Below are positions 8,652 through 15,446 of a DNA stretch of 64,000 nt, piece after piece; the stretch's first letter is position 1, and the number at the start of each line of letters is the position of its first letter. This stretch comes from Actinomadura mexicana (lineage in GTDB: Bacteria; Actinomycetota; Actinomycetes; Streptosporangiales; Streptosporangiaceae), in NCBI RefSeq assembly GCF_900188105.1, contig NZ_FZNP01000009.1:62001-126000 (forward strand), read 5' to 3'. A program made the position numbers and the translations under genes. Under the pieces are notes generated by a model. The model saw only the letters and a program-made list of their open reading frames with translations, searched no databases and had not been told where the DNA came from.

Positions 8652-8680
8652 CGACAAGCGATCTGGCACGCATCGACAAG
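8652..8680 (+). promoter_or_regulatory. candidate AraC operator (direct repeats)
   Basis: CGACAAG occurs at 8652-8658 and again at 8674-8680, exactly 22 bp apart (two helical turns), the arrangement typical of AraC-family half-sites. The pair lies in the 149-bp divergent region immediately upstream of the -35 of the AraC gene. Assignment to this regulator is inferred. Confidence 0.5.
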
Positions 8681-8687
8681 TCCCGCC

Positions 8688-8716
8688 TTGCCTCCCCGCG
8701 GCATCCGGCCTAGCGT
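8688..8716 (+). promoter_or_regulatory. sigma70-type promoter of the AraC gene
   Basis: TTGCCT (8688-8693), 17-bp spacer, TAGCGT (8711-8716). The GTG start follows 7 nt after the -10, so the transcript would be leaderless. Confidence 0.6.
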
Positions 8717-8723
8717 TGGTCGC

Positions 8724-9698
8724 GTGGGACAGGTGATTTCCACTGACCAAGTCCCGCCGGGGGATCGGACCGCGTACTGGCATGAGGTCATCTGCTCGAC
8801 CTTCATCAAGCTGGACGTAGCCCAGACCAGCGGCGGAAGTTTCCGTGGCATGGTGCGGAACCACCAGGTCGGGCCGATCCAGGCGACCCGCATCCTGACC
8901 GATCCGATGACCGCCGAGCGTTCACGCCGCCACCTGCGGGCGGCGGAAGAGGACGTCTGCCTGCTCGCGTTGCAGCTGCGCGGCCGGACCGTCGGCCACC
9001 AGGACGGGAGGAGGGCCGTCCTCGAACCGGGCGACCTTGCGCTGTTCGACAGCGCGCGCCCCTACCTGGTGGATTTCCAGGGGCCGCAGTTCGATCACCT
9101 GGTGCTGCAGTTCCCCCGCGCCGCGCTCCGCGAGCGCGGCATCGAGGCGGCCGACGCCACGGCCCACCGCATCGCGGTGCACTCCATGATCGGCCGCCTG
9201 GTCTCCCCCTTCCTCATCAATGCCGTTCGGGCGGCGGACACCGCCAGTCCGGAGACCGGGCAGCGGCTCGCCGAGATGGCGCTGGACCTCGTCGCGACCG
9301 CGCTCGCCCCCCTCACCGGCCTTGACCGCCCGCCCGCCTCACCGGGAGAGGAACTGCTGCGCCGAGTCCAGCTCCATATGCAACTGCACCTGTCCGACCC
9401 GTACCTGTGCCCGCTCAAGGTCGCCGCGGCCCACAACATCTCCCTGCGCCAACTCCACCGGCTGTTCTCCCGCGAAGGCACCACGTTCGGACGCTGGCTG
9501 CGCGAGGAGCGGCTGCGCCGCTGCTTCGACGACCTGGGCTCCCCGCTGCTCGCGGAACGATCCATCGCGGAGATCGGCGCCCGCTGGGGCCTGCCGGACG
9601 CGCCCGGCCTCAGCCGCGCCTTCCGGGCCCGCTACGGCATGAGCCCCCGCGAGCACCGAAGAGCCACTTTCTCGATGTGCGACACGACGCGCCTTTGA
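8724..9698 (+). CDS. AraC family transcriptional regulator (AraC_binding_2 type)
   Basis: 324 aa. The N-terminal sensor domain (LALQLRGRTVGHQDGR...LEPGDLALFDSARPY, about residues 75-125) is of the AraC_binding_2/NphR type. The C-terminal double helix-turn-helix covers about 225-320 (KVAAAHNISLRQLHRLF; SIAEIGARWGLPD; ARYGMSPREHRR). The start is set at GTG 8724, 7 nt after a TAGCGT -10; there is no Shine-Dalgarno sequence, and the frame is open upstream without promoter room. Probably controls the divergent ligase operon, perhaps responding to its substrate. Confidence 0.85.
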   Translation: MGQVISTDQVPPGDRTAYWHEVICSTFIKLDVAQTSGGSFRGMVRNHQVGPIQATRILTDPMTAERSRRHLRAAEEDVCLLALQLRGRTVGHQDGRRAVLEPGDLALFDSARPYLVDFQGPQFDHLVLQFPRAALRERGIEAADATAHRIAVHSMIGRLVSPFLINAVRAADTASPETGQRLAEMALDLVATALAPLTGLDRPPASPGEELLRRVQLHMQLHLSDPYLCPLKVAAAHNISLRQLHRLFSREGTTFGRWLREERLRRCFDDLGSPLLAERSIAEIGARWGLPDAPGLSRAFRARYGMSPREHRRATFSMCDTTRL

Positions 9699-9907
9699 GC
9701 CGGTTCGCGGCCGACGGCGTGCCCACCGGCGGGCCCGTCAAGCCGGCCCCCGACTGTTCCCGGGGCCGCGGAACGCACGTTCTTGAGGGCGTCCCGCGGA
9801 TGTGATCGGGCTGGGTTCACAGCACACCATCTCCCCCGATCTCCCCTTCCGCCCCACGCAGCGCGCGGCCGTGGCCGGCCGGGATGACTCGGTGTGCGCC
9901 ATGTGCC

Positions 9908-9970
9908 CGCGTGGCCACGGAACAGTTCTTCGACCAGGCGGGCAAGATCGAGGTCACAGCAGTCGGCTAG
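9908..9970 (+). pseudogene. 3'-terminal remnant of a second tyrosine integrase
   Basis: This frame encodes RVATEQFFDQAGKIEVTAVG-stop. It matches the C-terminus of the intact integrase (RLAMDQFFDQPGKIGSAS..., 14653-14700) in sequence and in position relative to the attachment repeat. Only about 20 codons are left. It marks the right end of an earlier, now lost or eroded, element at the same site. Confidence 0.7.
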
Positions 9971-9985
9971 GGCTCGAACTTGTAG
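9951..9985 (+). repeat. left attachment repeat (attL-like)
   Basis: 35 bp repeated at 14750-14784 with two mismatches; the 20-bp core GCTAGGGCTCGAACTTGTAG is identical (9966-9985 and 14765-14784). The right copy is the end of phoP, so this copy is the element-borne duplicate created by integration. Confidence 0.85.
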
Positions 9986-10336
9986 TTCATGCCGTCGTGA
10001 CGGACCAGGGGCGATAGAAGCGCTCATGGCTTTGACCTGCCACGGAGCCTCTGGCCAGTTCTCATCTTTTCGCGATTGCTCGCGCCCTCATGTGCCCTCG
10101 ATGTGCCCTACACAGCCATGGAACAACGTGCTTGTCCACCGATCGCCGAGAAGGCGTGACTCCGGAAGGCATTGCTCCGTTCATGCACGAGGGCTCACAG
10201 TCGTCGCCCTCCCTCATGCAGTACGTCACTGAGATGCGGTCCGGCAGTGGCGCACCGCGCGTTGCTCCGCACGGTCTTGCTTGGCACCTCCGACTCAACG
10301 GGGTGCAAAACAAACCAAGCGAGAAGGAGCTTCACC

Positions 10337-11110
10337 ATGCGACGCGTTCTCACCGCGCCCAAGGCCGACACCCTCTTCATCGAGGCCGGTTCGGCCAACG
10401 TGCGGATCGTCGTCGACGAACTCCGCAAGAACGTCGAGGCCACCCTCGACGCCAGCGGCTCCCAGTTCGAGGAGGCCGCCAACAAGGCCACCCTGGTCGG
10501 CAACAAGCTGACCGTTCCCGCCATCACCGGCACCACGATCGTCTCCAACGGCGGCATGGTCGTCAGCGGCAACGGCGTCACCATCGTCGGCGGCAACGTC
10601 TTCGGAAGCGTCGTCATCGGCAACGGAACGGTTCAGGTCAACAACTTCGGGGGACGCGGCGTCGCCATCGGCGGCAACGCTGGCATCGCTGCGGGGCACC
10701 TGACGGTCACCGTCCGGATCCCCAAGGGCGTCCGGGTCACCGTGACGACCCGCAGCGGCGACATCACCGCCTCCGGCCTGCTGACCAACGCTAACCTGCA
10801 CACCAGCGGCGGCGACATCCACGTCGCCGACGTCGACGGAACCACCGTGCTCAAGACCAGCGGCGGCGACGTCGTCATCGACAACACCAGCGGCGTGCTC
10901 AACGCCACGACCTCCGGCGGGGACGTCACCGCCCGGCGGGTCACCGGCGTCGCCGTCCTCAACACCTCGGGCGGCGACATCTACGCGCACGCCGACCACC
11001 CGACCATGCTGTCCGCCGGCACCTCCGGCGGCAACATCACCATCTCCGGCCGCTACGACCGGAACACCGTGACCGCCAGCACCTCCGGCGGAAGCGTCTA
11101 CTACCGGTAA
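10337..11110 (+). CDS. DUF4097-like beta-helical repeat protein (element cargo)
   Basis: 257 aa without a signal peptide or membrane segment. The second half is a repeat of about 20-residue units containing TSGGD/TSGGN (about residues 155, 175, 195, 215, 235, 250), as in DUF4097/'adhesin-like' proteins that fold as a parallel beta-helix. The first half has Gly/Val/Asn-rich strands (VVSGNGVTIVGGNVFGSVVI). ATG with GAAGGAG 7 nt upstream. It is the only cargo gene of the element and is followed by a strong terminator. Biochemical role unknown. Confidence 0.85.
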   Translation: MRRVLTAPKADTLFIEAGSANVRIVVDELRKNVEATLDASGSQFEEAANKATLVGNKLTVPAITGTTIVSNGGMVVSGNGVTIVGGNVFGSVVIGNGTVQVNNFGGRGVAIGGNAGIAAGHLTVTVRIPKGVRVTVTTRSGDITASGLLTNANLHTSGGDIHVADVDGTTVLKTSGGDVVIDNTSGVLNATTSGGDVTARRVTGVAVLNTSGGDIYAHADHPTMLSAGTSGGNITISGRYDRNTVTASTSGGSVYYR

Positions 11111-11141
11111 CGACCGCGGAAGCGTCTACCACCGGTAACGA
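11088..11141 (+). repeat. 26-bp tandem duplication over the end of the cargo gene
   Basis: 11088-11113 is repeated at 11116-11141 with one mismatch; the stop TAA lies in the first copy. Confidence 0.9.
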
Positions 11142-11160
11142 TCAACGATCGCTCGATCCG

Positions 11161-11193
11161 CAGGGCCCGGCACCGCCGGGCCCTGCACCTTTT
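11161..11193 (+). terminator. intrinsic terminator
   Basis: Perfect 11-bp stem CAGGGCCCGGC-ACC-GCCGGGCCCTG (11161-11185) followed by CACCTTTT, 50 nt after the cargo-gene stop. Confidence 0.9.
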
Positions 11194-11657
11194 AAGTCGC
11201 GATGAAAGTACGAGCCGCGCACAAATATGAATCCAGGTATTCCAGGTAGTAACCTCGGCCAGCGGCCACCAGGTTCCTGCGAGCCAGAGCCAAGCCTTGA
11301 TGCCAGCAGCTCTGTGAACCTCATGGATGACCGCCCTTCCAGCCCGGCGAACCACTGGAACCCAGCCAACGGAGTAATCCGTTGCTACGGCGGCGGCGCG
11401 CCCCTGCGGGGAGCGGTCGGGGCGTGGCCGGCGGGCGTGGCGCTGCGCGCGGCCCGGCGCGGCCGTCCGGTGACCGGCGCCCACGCCGCACGCTCCGGGC
11501 GGCCTGGCGCGGGGCCGCGCAGCGGCCTGAGCGCCGCCGCCCCTTGATCCAAAACAGCCCAATTCGGCAAGCAAGAGAAGTCAGTTGCGTTGTTCGGACT
11601 GGTACTGGCGGACGGCCTCGCGGGCGGTCATGAGTCGTTCGCGGAACTGTTCGGCGA
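11194..11657. other. non-coding region ahead of the rep-xis-int operon
   Basis: 464 bp without a convincing gene. The left part (11210-11390) is only moderately GC-rich. The part from 11390 to 11545 is extremely GC-rich with many short inverted GC blocks and could contain a replication origin or the operon promoter. Near the end (11581-11658, minus strand) a 25-codon open stretch reads like a protein C-terminus (LAEQFRERLMTAREAV...) but has no start. Confidence 0.45.
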
Positions 11658-13193
11658 GTGGACCTCAACACCGGTGCGGCCGAGGTCATCTATGTGCCGT
11701 GCGGTCACACGCTGGCCTCGGTGTGCCCCTCGTGCGCCGAGCGAAAGCGCAAGCTGCGGGCCGTGCAGTGCTCCCAGGGCTGGCACCTCACCAAGGAACC
11801 AGTCATCACGCGCGCCGATCCCGACGACGAGCAACGCACCTGGATGGAACTGCGGGCGCAAGCGGCGGCGGCTAGGGACGAGGCGGCCGAGGTGGGTTCG
11901 GCCGAGGGCGAAGACGTCGGGTTCTGGGATGCCGTGGTGCGTGACCTCGACAATGAGCTCGAACGGACCGGGGTTCGTGGTGCCCTCAAGACGGCTGAGG
12001 ACGCCAAAGGCCGGCGGACACGTTCCACCCGGCGGCGGCAGGACGCGCCCGACCTTCCTCGGCGTCCGGTGGACTCCCGCACCCTCGGCAAGGTCTACAC
12101 GGGCCGCGACGGGAGGACGTTCCGGCCCTCGATCTTCCTCACGCTCACCCTCGACTCCTACGGGCGGGTGCGCTCGGACGGGACACCGGTCGACCCGAAC
12201 GGCTACGACTACACGCGGGCGGCTCGGGATGCTCTGCACTTCTCCAAGCTGGTGGACCGGTTCGTGCAGAACCTGCGCCGGTTCGTCGGCTACGACGTCC
12301 AGTACTTCGCCACCGTCGAACCGCAACGCCGTCACGCGCCCCACCTGCACATGGCCATACGCGGAACCATCTCCCGCGCCGAACTGCGGCAAGTAGTCGC
12401 GGCCACGTATCACCAGGTGTGGTGGCCCTCGACGGATCGCGTGGTCTTCGAGGGGGATCACCTGCCGGTCTGGGATGACGTGGCGGGCGAGGATGGCGGT
12501 GGCTACCTTGATCCCGCGACCGGGGAAGTGCTTCCGGCGTGGGATGACGCGTTGGACGCGCTCGGCCTGGACGAAGACGCCGAACCCTTGCACGTGGTGA
12601 AGTTCGGGCGGCAGATCGACGCACAAGGCGTCATGCCCGACTCTCCCCAGTCCCGCAAGCTGATCGGCTACCTGACCAAGTACCTGGTCAAAGGTGTCGC
12701 GGAATGCCACACGGCCGAGACTGGCGCGCAGCGTGAGCACGTCAATCGGATGGCTGAGGCGCTCCGGTATGAGCCGTGCTCGCCCACGTGCGCGAACTGG
12801 CTGCGCTACGGGATCCAGCCCAAGAATCCGCGGGAAGGCATGGCCCCGGGTTTCTGCAAGGGCAAGGCCCACCGCCGCGAACACCTCGGCTACGGCGGCC
12901 GCCGCGTCCTGGTCTCCCGCAAGTGGTCGGGCAAGACGCTGGCCGATCACAAGGCCGACCGTAAGGCGTGGGTGCTGGCTCGGCTCGCTGAGGCTGGCGT
13001 CCCCGTCTCCAACCCGGCCGACCCCAACGCCGTCCACATCTGGGAACGCGCCGGCCCGGCCGACCCCGACGTCAAACCGACCGAAGCGCGCCTCTTGCAC
13101 CTGATCAACGAACGCATCCAACGGCGCCGCCAACTCGACGCCGCGACACAGAACGAAAGCCCCGAACTCTCGGCAGCTCAGGAGGCGGCGTGA
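11658..13193 (+). CDS. RepSA-like replication initiator of an integrative element
   Basis: 511 aa. It contains a zinc-ligand-type N-terminus (CGHTLASVCPSCAERKRK, about residues 15-32), FLTLTLDSYGRV, and the histidine-rich HAPHLHMAIRG motif (about 220-235) typical of rolling-circle initiators of the pSAM2 RepSA family, then KLIGYLTKYLVKG and a second Cys cluster CSPTCANW. GTG 11658 is the first start after an in-frame stop at 11631 and has no good ribosome site. Family members usually carry some residues before the Cys motif, so the N-terminus may be truncated or wrongly placed. The stop overlaps the start of the excisionase gene. Confidence 0.82.
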   Translation: MDLNTGAAEVIYVPCGHTLASVCPSCAERKRKLRAVQCSQGWHLTKEPVITRADPDDEQRTWMELRAQAAAARDEAAEVGSAEGEDVGFWDAVVRDLDNELERTGVRGALKTAEDAKGRRTRSTRRRQDAPDLPRRPVDSRTLGKVYTGRDGRTFRPSIFLTLTLDSYGRVRSDGTPVDPNGYDYTRAARDALHFSKLVDRFVQNLRRFVGYDVQYFATVEPQRRHAPHLHMAIRGTISRAELRQVVAATYHQVWWPSTDRVVFEGDHLPVWDDVAGEDGGGYLDPATGEVLPAWDDALDALGLDEDAEPLHVVKFGRQIDAQGVMPDSPQSRKLIGYLTKYLVKGVAECHTAETGAQREHVNRMAEALRYEPCSPTCANWLRYGIQPKNPREGMAPGFCKGKAHRREHLGYGGRRVLVSRKWSGKTLADHKADRKAWVLARLAEAGVPVSNPADPNAVHIWERAGPADPDVKPTEARLLHLINERIQRRRQLDAATQNESPELSAAQEAA

Positions 13194-13405
13194 ACGCTAG
13201 CGCTGGTCCGGCGGTTTCATCGCTGCCATGGGATCGGACGTGGTCGGTCGAGGAGACCTCGTACTACCTCGGCGTGCCGGTCGCGACACTGCACCAATGG
13301 CGCTACCTCGGCAAGGGACCGAAAGCCGCTCGGGCGGGTCGTCGTCTGCGCTACCTGCCTTCTGATGTCCTCGCTTGGCTGCGTGAGCAGCAGGCGGCCG
13401 CGTAA
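13190..13405 (+). CDS. xis: excisionase / MerR-like helix-turn-helix protein
   Basis: 71 aa. The winged-helix excisionase pattern is visible: WSVEETSYYLGVPVATLHQWRYLGKGPK, GRRLRYLPSDVLAWLREQ. It should bind DNA near the attachment site and direct the integrase to excision. The GTG start overlaps the rep stop (GTGA) and its TAA shares one base with the integrase ATG, so rep, xis and int are translationally coupled. Confidence 0.88.
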   Translation: MNASAGPAVSSLPWDRTWSVEETSYYLGVPVATLHQWRYLGKGPKAARAGRRLRYLPSDVLAWLREQQAAA

Positions 13406-14733
13406 TGGCCGTCTATGACCGGTGGCACACGAACAAGCCGCGTACTGATGAGCAGGATCATGCAGTCACTGCATGCCGTGAGCACAAGCTGTTCCCCAGC
13501 AAGGATCACGGCAAGGGTGACCGTTGGCAGGTCCGTTGGCGAGACGAGGCGGGCAAGCAGTGCAAGCAGAACTTTGCCCGGAAGGCGGGGAAGGACCCGA
13601 AGACGTGCGCGGACGCCTTCGATGCGAAGGTGCGGACTGACCTCGATGCGGGGACGTACATGGACCCTGCGCGCGGGAAGATCCTTCTGGAGGACTTCGC
13701 GCGTCAGTGGCGTAGTGGGCTGACCGGTGATCCAAACACTCTGTGGAACGTTGATAAGCGGCTGGCTCACATCATCGACGTGAGGCCGCGTCCGGGCCAG
13801 AGGAAGAGCCGGCGACCGGTGGGCGCTCCCAGCATCATCGGGAAGCAGTCCATGACCGTCCTCGCCCAGCGTCCCAGCCTGGTCCAACAGTGGATCAAGA
13901 GCCTGGAGGGCAAGGGACTCTCTCCGGGCTACATCAAGCGGATCTTCGACACGCTGTCAACGATCTTCCGGGCGGCGATGGAAGACGGCATCGTGGACCG
14001 GAACCCGACCAAGGCAAGCTCGGTCAAGCCGCCTCGGGTTGCGAAGAAGAAGATCGTTTCTTGGACGCTCGACCAGGTGGAGTCGGCGGCCGTGGCCCTC
14101 GGCGACAATGCCCTGATGGTCTACCTCGGCGTCGGAGCGGGCCTTCGGCAAGGGGAGATCTTCGGTCTGGCCGTCGATGACCTCGATTTTCTCGGCAATC
14201 GCGTCATCCACGTCCGGCGGCAAGTGCGGTTGGTCGAAAATCAGCTCGTGTTCAGCCTCCCCAACGGGGACAAGGAACGTGACGTGCCGCTGCCCAACTC
14301 GCTCGCGCTGCGCGCTTCGGCTCACATCGCCGGTAACTCACCGGTGGAAGTGACCTTGCCTTGGAAGACTCCGGACGGTCCGCCGCACACTGCGCGGCTC
14401 CTGGTCGCTCGGTCGAGTGGCCGTCCTCATCACGGGAGCGTCTTCAACTACACGTGGCATCTGGTCCGCAGAAGCATCGGAGTTCCGGAGACACCTGAGA
14501 ACGGGATGCACGTCCTTCGCCACACGGCGGCCTCCGCATGGCTCGCTGCGGGCGTCGACGTCCGCACAGTGGCGGAGTACCTCGGGCACGCTGACCCCGG
14601 TTTCACGCTCCGGACGTACGCGCACCTGATGCCCGATGCGGCCGACCGCGCCCGCCTGGCCATGGATCAGTTCTTCGACCAGCCGGGCAAGATCGGAAGC
14701 GCAAGTGCCCTGAATGTGCCCTCACAGCCATGA
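13405..14733 (+). CDS. int: tyrosine site-specific integrase
   Basis: 442 aa. A core-binding SAM-like domain (about 110-210) is followed by the catalytic domain with Arg in GAGLRQGEIFGL (about residue 250), HVLRH (His369, Arg372), YLGH (His395) and nucleophile Tyr405 in RTYAHL. All catalytic residues are present, so it is probably active. The C-terminal QFFDQPGKIG is the sequence also found in the remnant at 9908-9970. The gene ends 16 nt before the right attachment repeat. Confidence 0.95.
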   Translation: MAVYDRWHTNKPRTDEQDHAVTACREHKLFPSKDHGKGDRWQVRWRDEAGKQCKQNFARKAGKDPKTCADAFDAKVRTDLDAGTYMDPARGKILLEDFARQWRSGLTGDPNTLWNVDKRLAHIIDVRPRPGQRKSRRPVGAPSIIGKQSMTVLAQRPSLVQQWIKSLEGKGLSPGYIKRIFDTLSTIFRAAMEDGIVDRNPTKASSVKPPRVAKKKIVSWTLDQVESAAVALGDNALMVYLGVGAGLRQGEIFGLAVDDLDFLGNRVIHVRRQVRLVENQLVFSLPNGDKERDVPLPNSLALRASAHIAGNSPVEVTLPWKTPDGPPHTARLLVARSSGRPHHGSVFNYTWHLVRRSIGVPETPENGMHVLRHTAASAWLAAGVDVRTVAEYLGHADPGFTLRTYAHLMPDAADRARLAMDQFFDQPGKIGSASALNVPSQP

Positions 14734-14749
14734 CCGCGACGGAAAACGC

Positions 14750-14784
14750 AGGTCACAGCGGTCTGCTAGGGCTCGAACTTGTAG
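14750..14784 (+). repeat. right attachment repeat (attR-like) at the 3' end of phoP
   Basis: Second copy of the 35-bp repeat; the core 14765-14784 encodes, on the minus strand, the last residues YKFEP and the TAG stop of phoP. Confidence 0.85.
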
Positions 14785-15446
14785 CCGAGGCCGCGGACGG
14801 TGACGATGTAGCGCGGTGTGGACGGCACCTGCTCGACCTTGGCGCGGAGCCGCTTGATGTGGACGTCCAGGGTCTTGGTGTCGCCCACGTAGTCGGCGCC
14901 CCACACGCGGTCGATCAGCTGCATCCGGGTGAGGACGCGGCCGGCGTTGCGCAGCAGCACCTCCAGCAGCTCGAACTCCTTGAGCGGGAGCTGGACGGGC
15001 TCGCCGCCCACGCTGACCACGTGGCGTTCCACGTCCATCCGGACCGGCCCGGCCTCCAGCGTCGCGGGCGTCGGCTCCTCGACCTCGCCCTGGCGGCGCA
15101 GCACGGCCCGCATGCGGGCGATCAGCTCCCGGGTGGAGAACGGCTTGGTGACGTAGTCGTCGGCGCCGAGCTCCAGCCCGACGACCTTGTCGACCTCGCT
15201 GTCCTTGGCGGTCAGCATGATCACCGGGACGCTGGAGCGGGCGCGCAGCTCGCGGCACACCTCGGTGCCGGGCAGCCCGGGCAGCATCAGGTCGAGCAGC
15301 ACGAGGTCGGCACCGTTGCGCTCGAAGATGGCCAGCGCGTCGGGGCCGGTGGCGGCGACGGCCACCTCGAACCCCTCCTTGCGCAGGTTGTAAGACAGTG
15401 CGTCGCTGAAGGACTCCTCGTCCTCCACGACGAGCACGCGGGTCAC
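14766..15446 (-). CDS. phoP: phosphate-responsive response regulator PhoP
   Basis: 226-aa OmpR/PhoB-type regulator. The receiver domain has acidic residues VVEDEE, phospho-acceptor Asp52 in LLDLMLPG, and the Lys of TKPFSTREL; the winged-helix domain ends DTKTLDVHIKRLRAKVE...VRGLGYKFEP. It controls phosphate-scavenging genes. GTG 15446 has GGGAGG 7 nt upstream and overlaps the phoR stop (GTGA). The final codons and stop are part of the element attachment core. Neighbouring phoR, phoU and the PHO box identify it as PhoP rather than another OmpR regulator. Confidence 0.93.
   Translation of the reverse strand: MTRVLVVEDEESFSDALSYNLRKEGFEVAVAATGPDALAIFERNGADLVLLDLMLPGLPGTEVCRELRARSSVPVIMLTAKDSEVDKVVGLELGADDYVTKPFSTRELIARMRAVLRRQGEVEEPTPATLEAGPVRMDVERHVVSVGGEPVQLPLKEFELLEVLLRNAGRVLTRMQLIDRVWGADYVGDTKTLDVHIKRLRAKVEQVPSTPRYIVTVRGLGYKFEP

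Larger units (their letters stand above)
9699..10336. other. gene-poor junction between chromosome and integrative element
   Basis: 638 bp with no intact gene. It holds an integrase 3'-end remnant (9908-9970), the left attachment repeat (9951-9985) and, at about 10085-10125, TGTGCCCT/ACAGCCATG sequence that again resembles the 3' end of the integrase gene (14711-14733). The rest, up to the ribosome site at 10324, has low third-position GC and no recognisable content. Confidence 0.6.
9966..14784 (+). mobile_element. small integrative element (AICE-like, no transfer gene) in the 3' end of phoP
   Basis: 4.8 kb bounded by 20-bp direct repeats. It carries a DUF4097-like cargo gene, a RepSA-like replication initiator, an excisionase and a tyrosine integrase, the last three as an overlapping operon whose integrase ends next to the right attachment site. 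This is the core of an actinomycete integrative and conjugative element, but no FtsK/SpoIIIE-type transfer gene, Spd or regulatory genes are present. It is therefore probably mobilisable or a reduced derivative. Integration regenerates the phoP stop, leaving the host gene intact. Confidence 0.85.

Noticed and set aside
9966..9985. Attachment core GGGCTCGAACTT resembling a tRNA T-loop
   Set aside because: No tRNA fold can be built around either copy; the right copy is clearly the phoP coding end.
11142..11369. 75-codon minus-strand frame in the element
   Set aside because: Overlaps the terminator, lacks GC3 bias and a ribosome site.
11581..11658. Minus-strand stretch reading LAEQFRERLMTAREAV, protein-like
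   Set aside because: Only about 25 codons between stops, no start codon or ribosome site. It could be a gene relic but cannot be supported as a gene.
11628..13133. 501-codon minus-strand frame opposite rep
   Set aside because: Composition typical of antisense shadow; the plus strand carries RepSA motifs and start-stop overlaps with xis.
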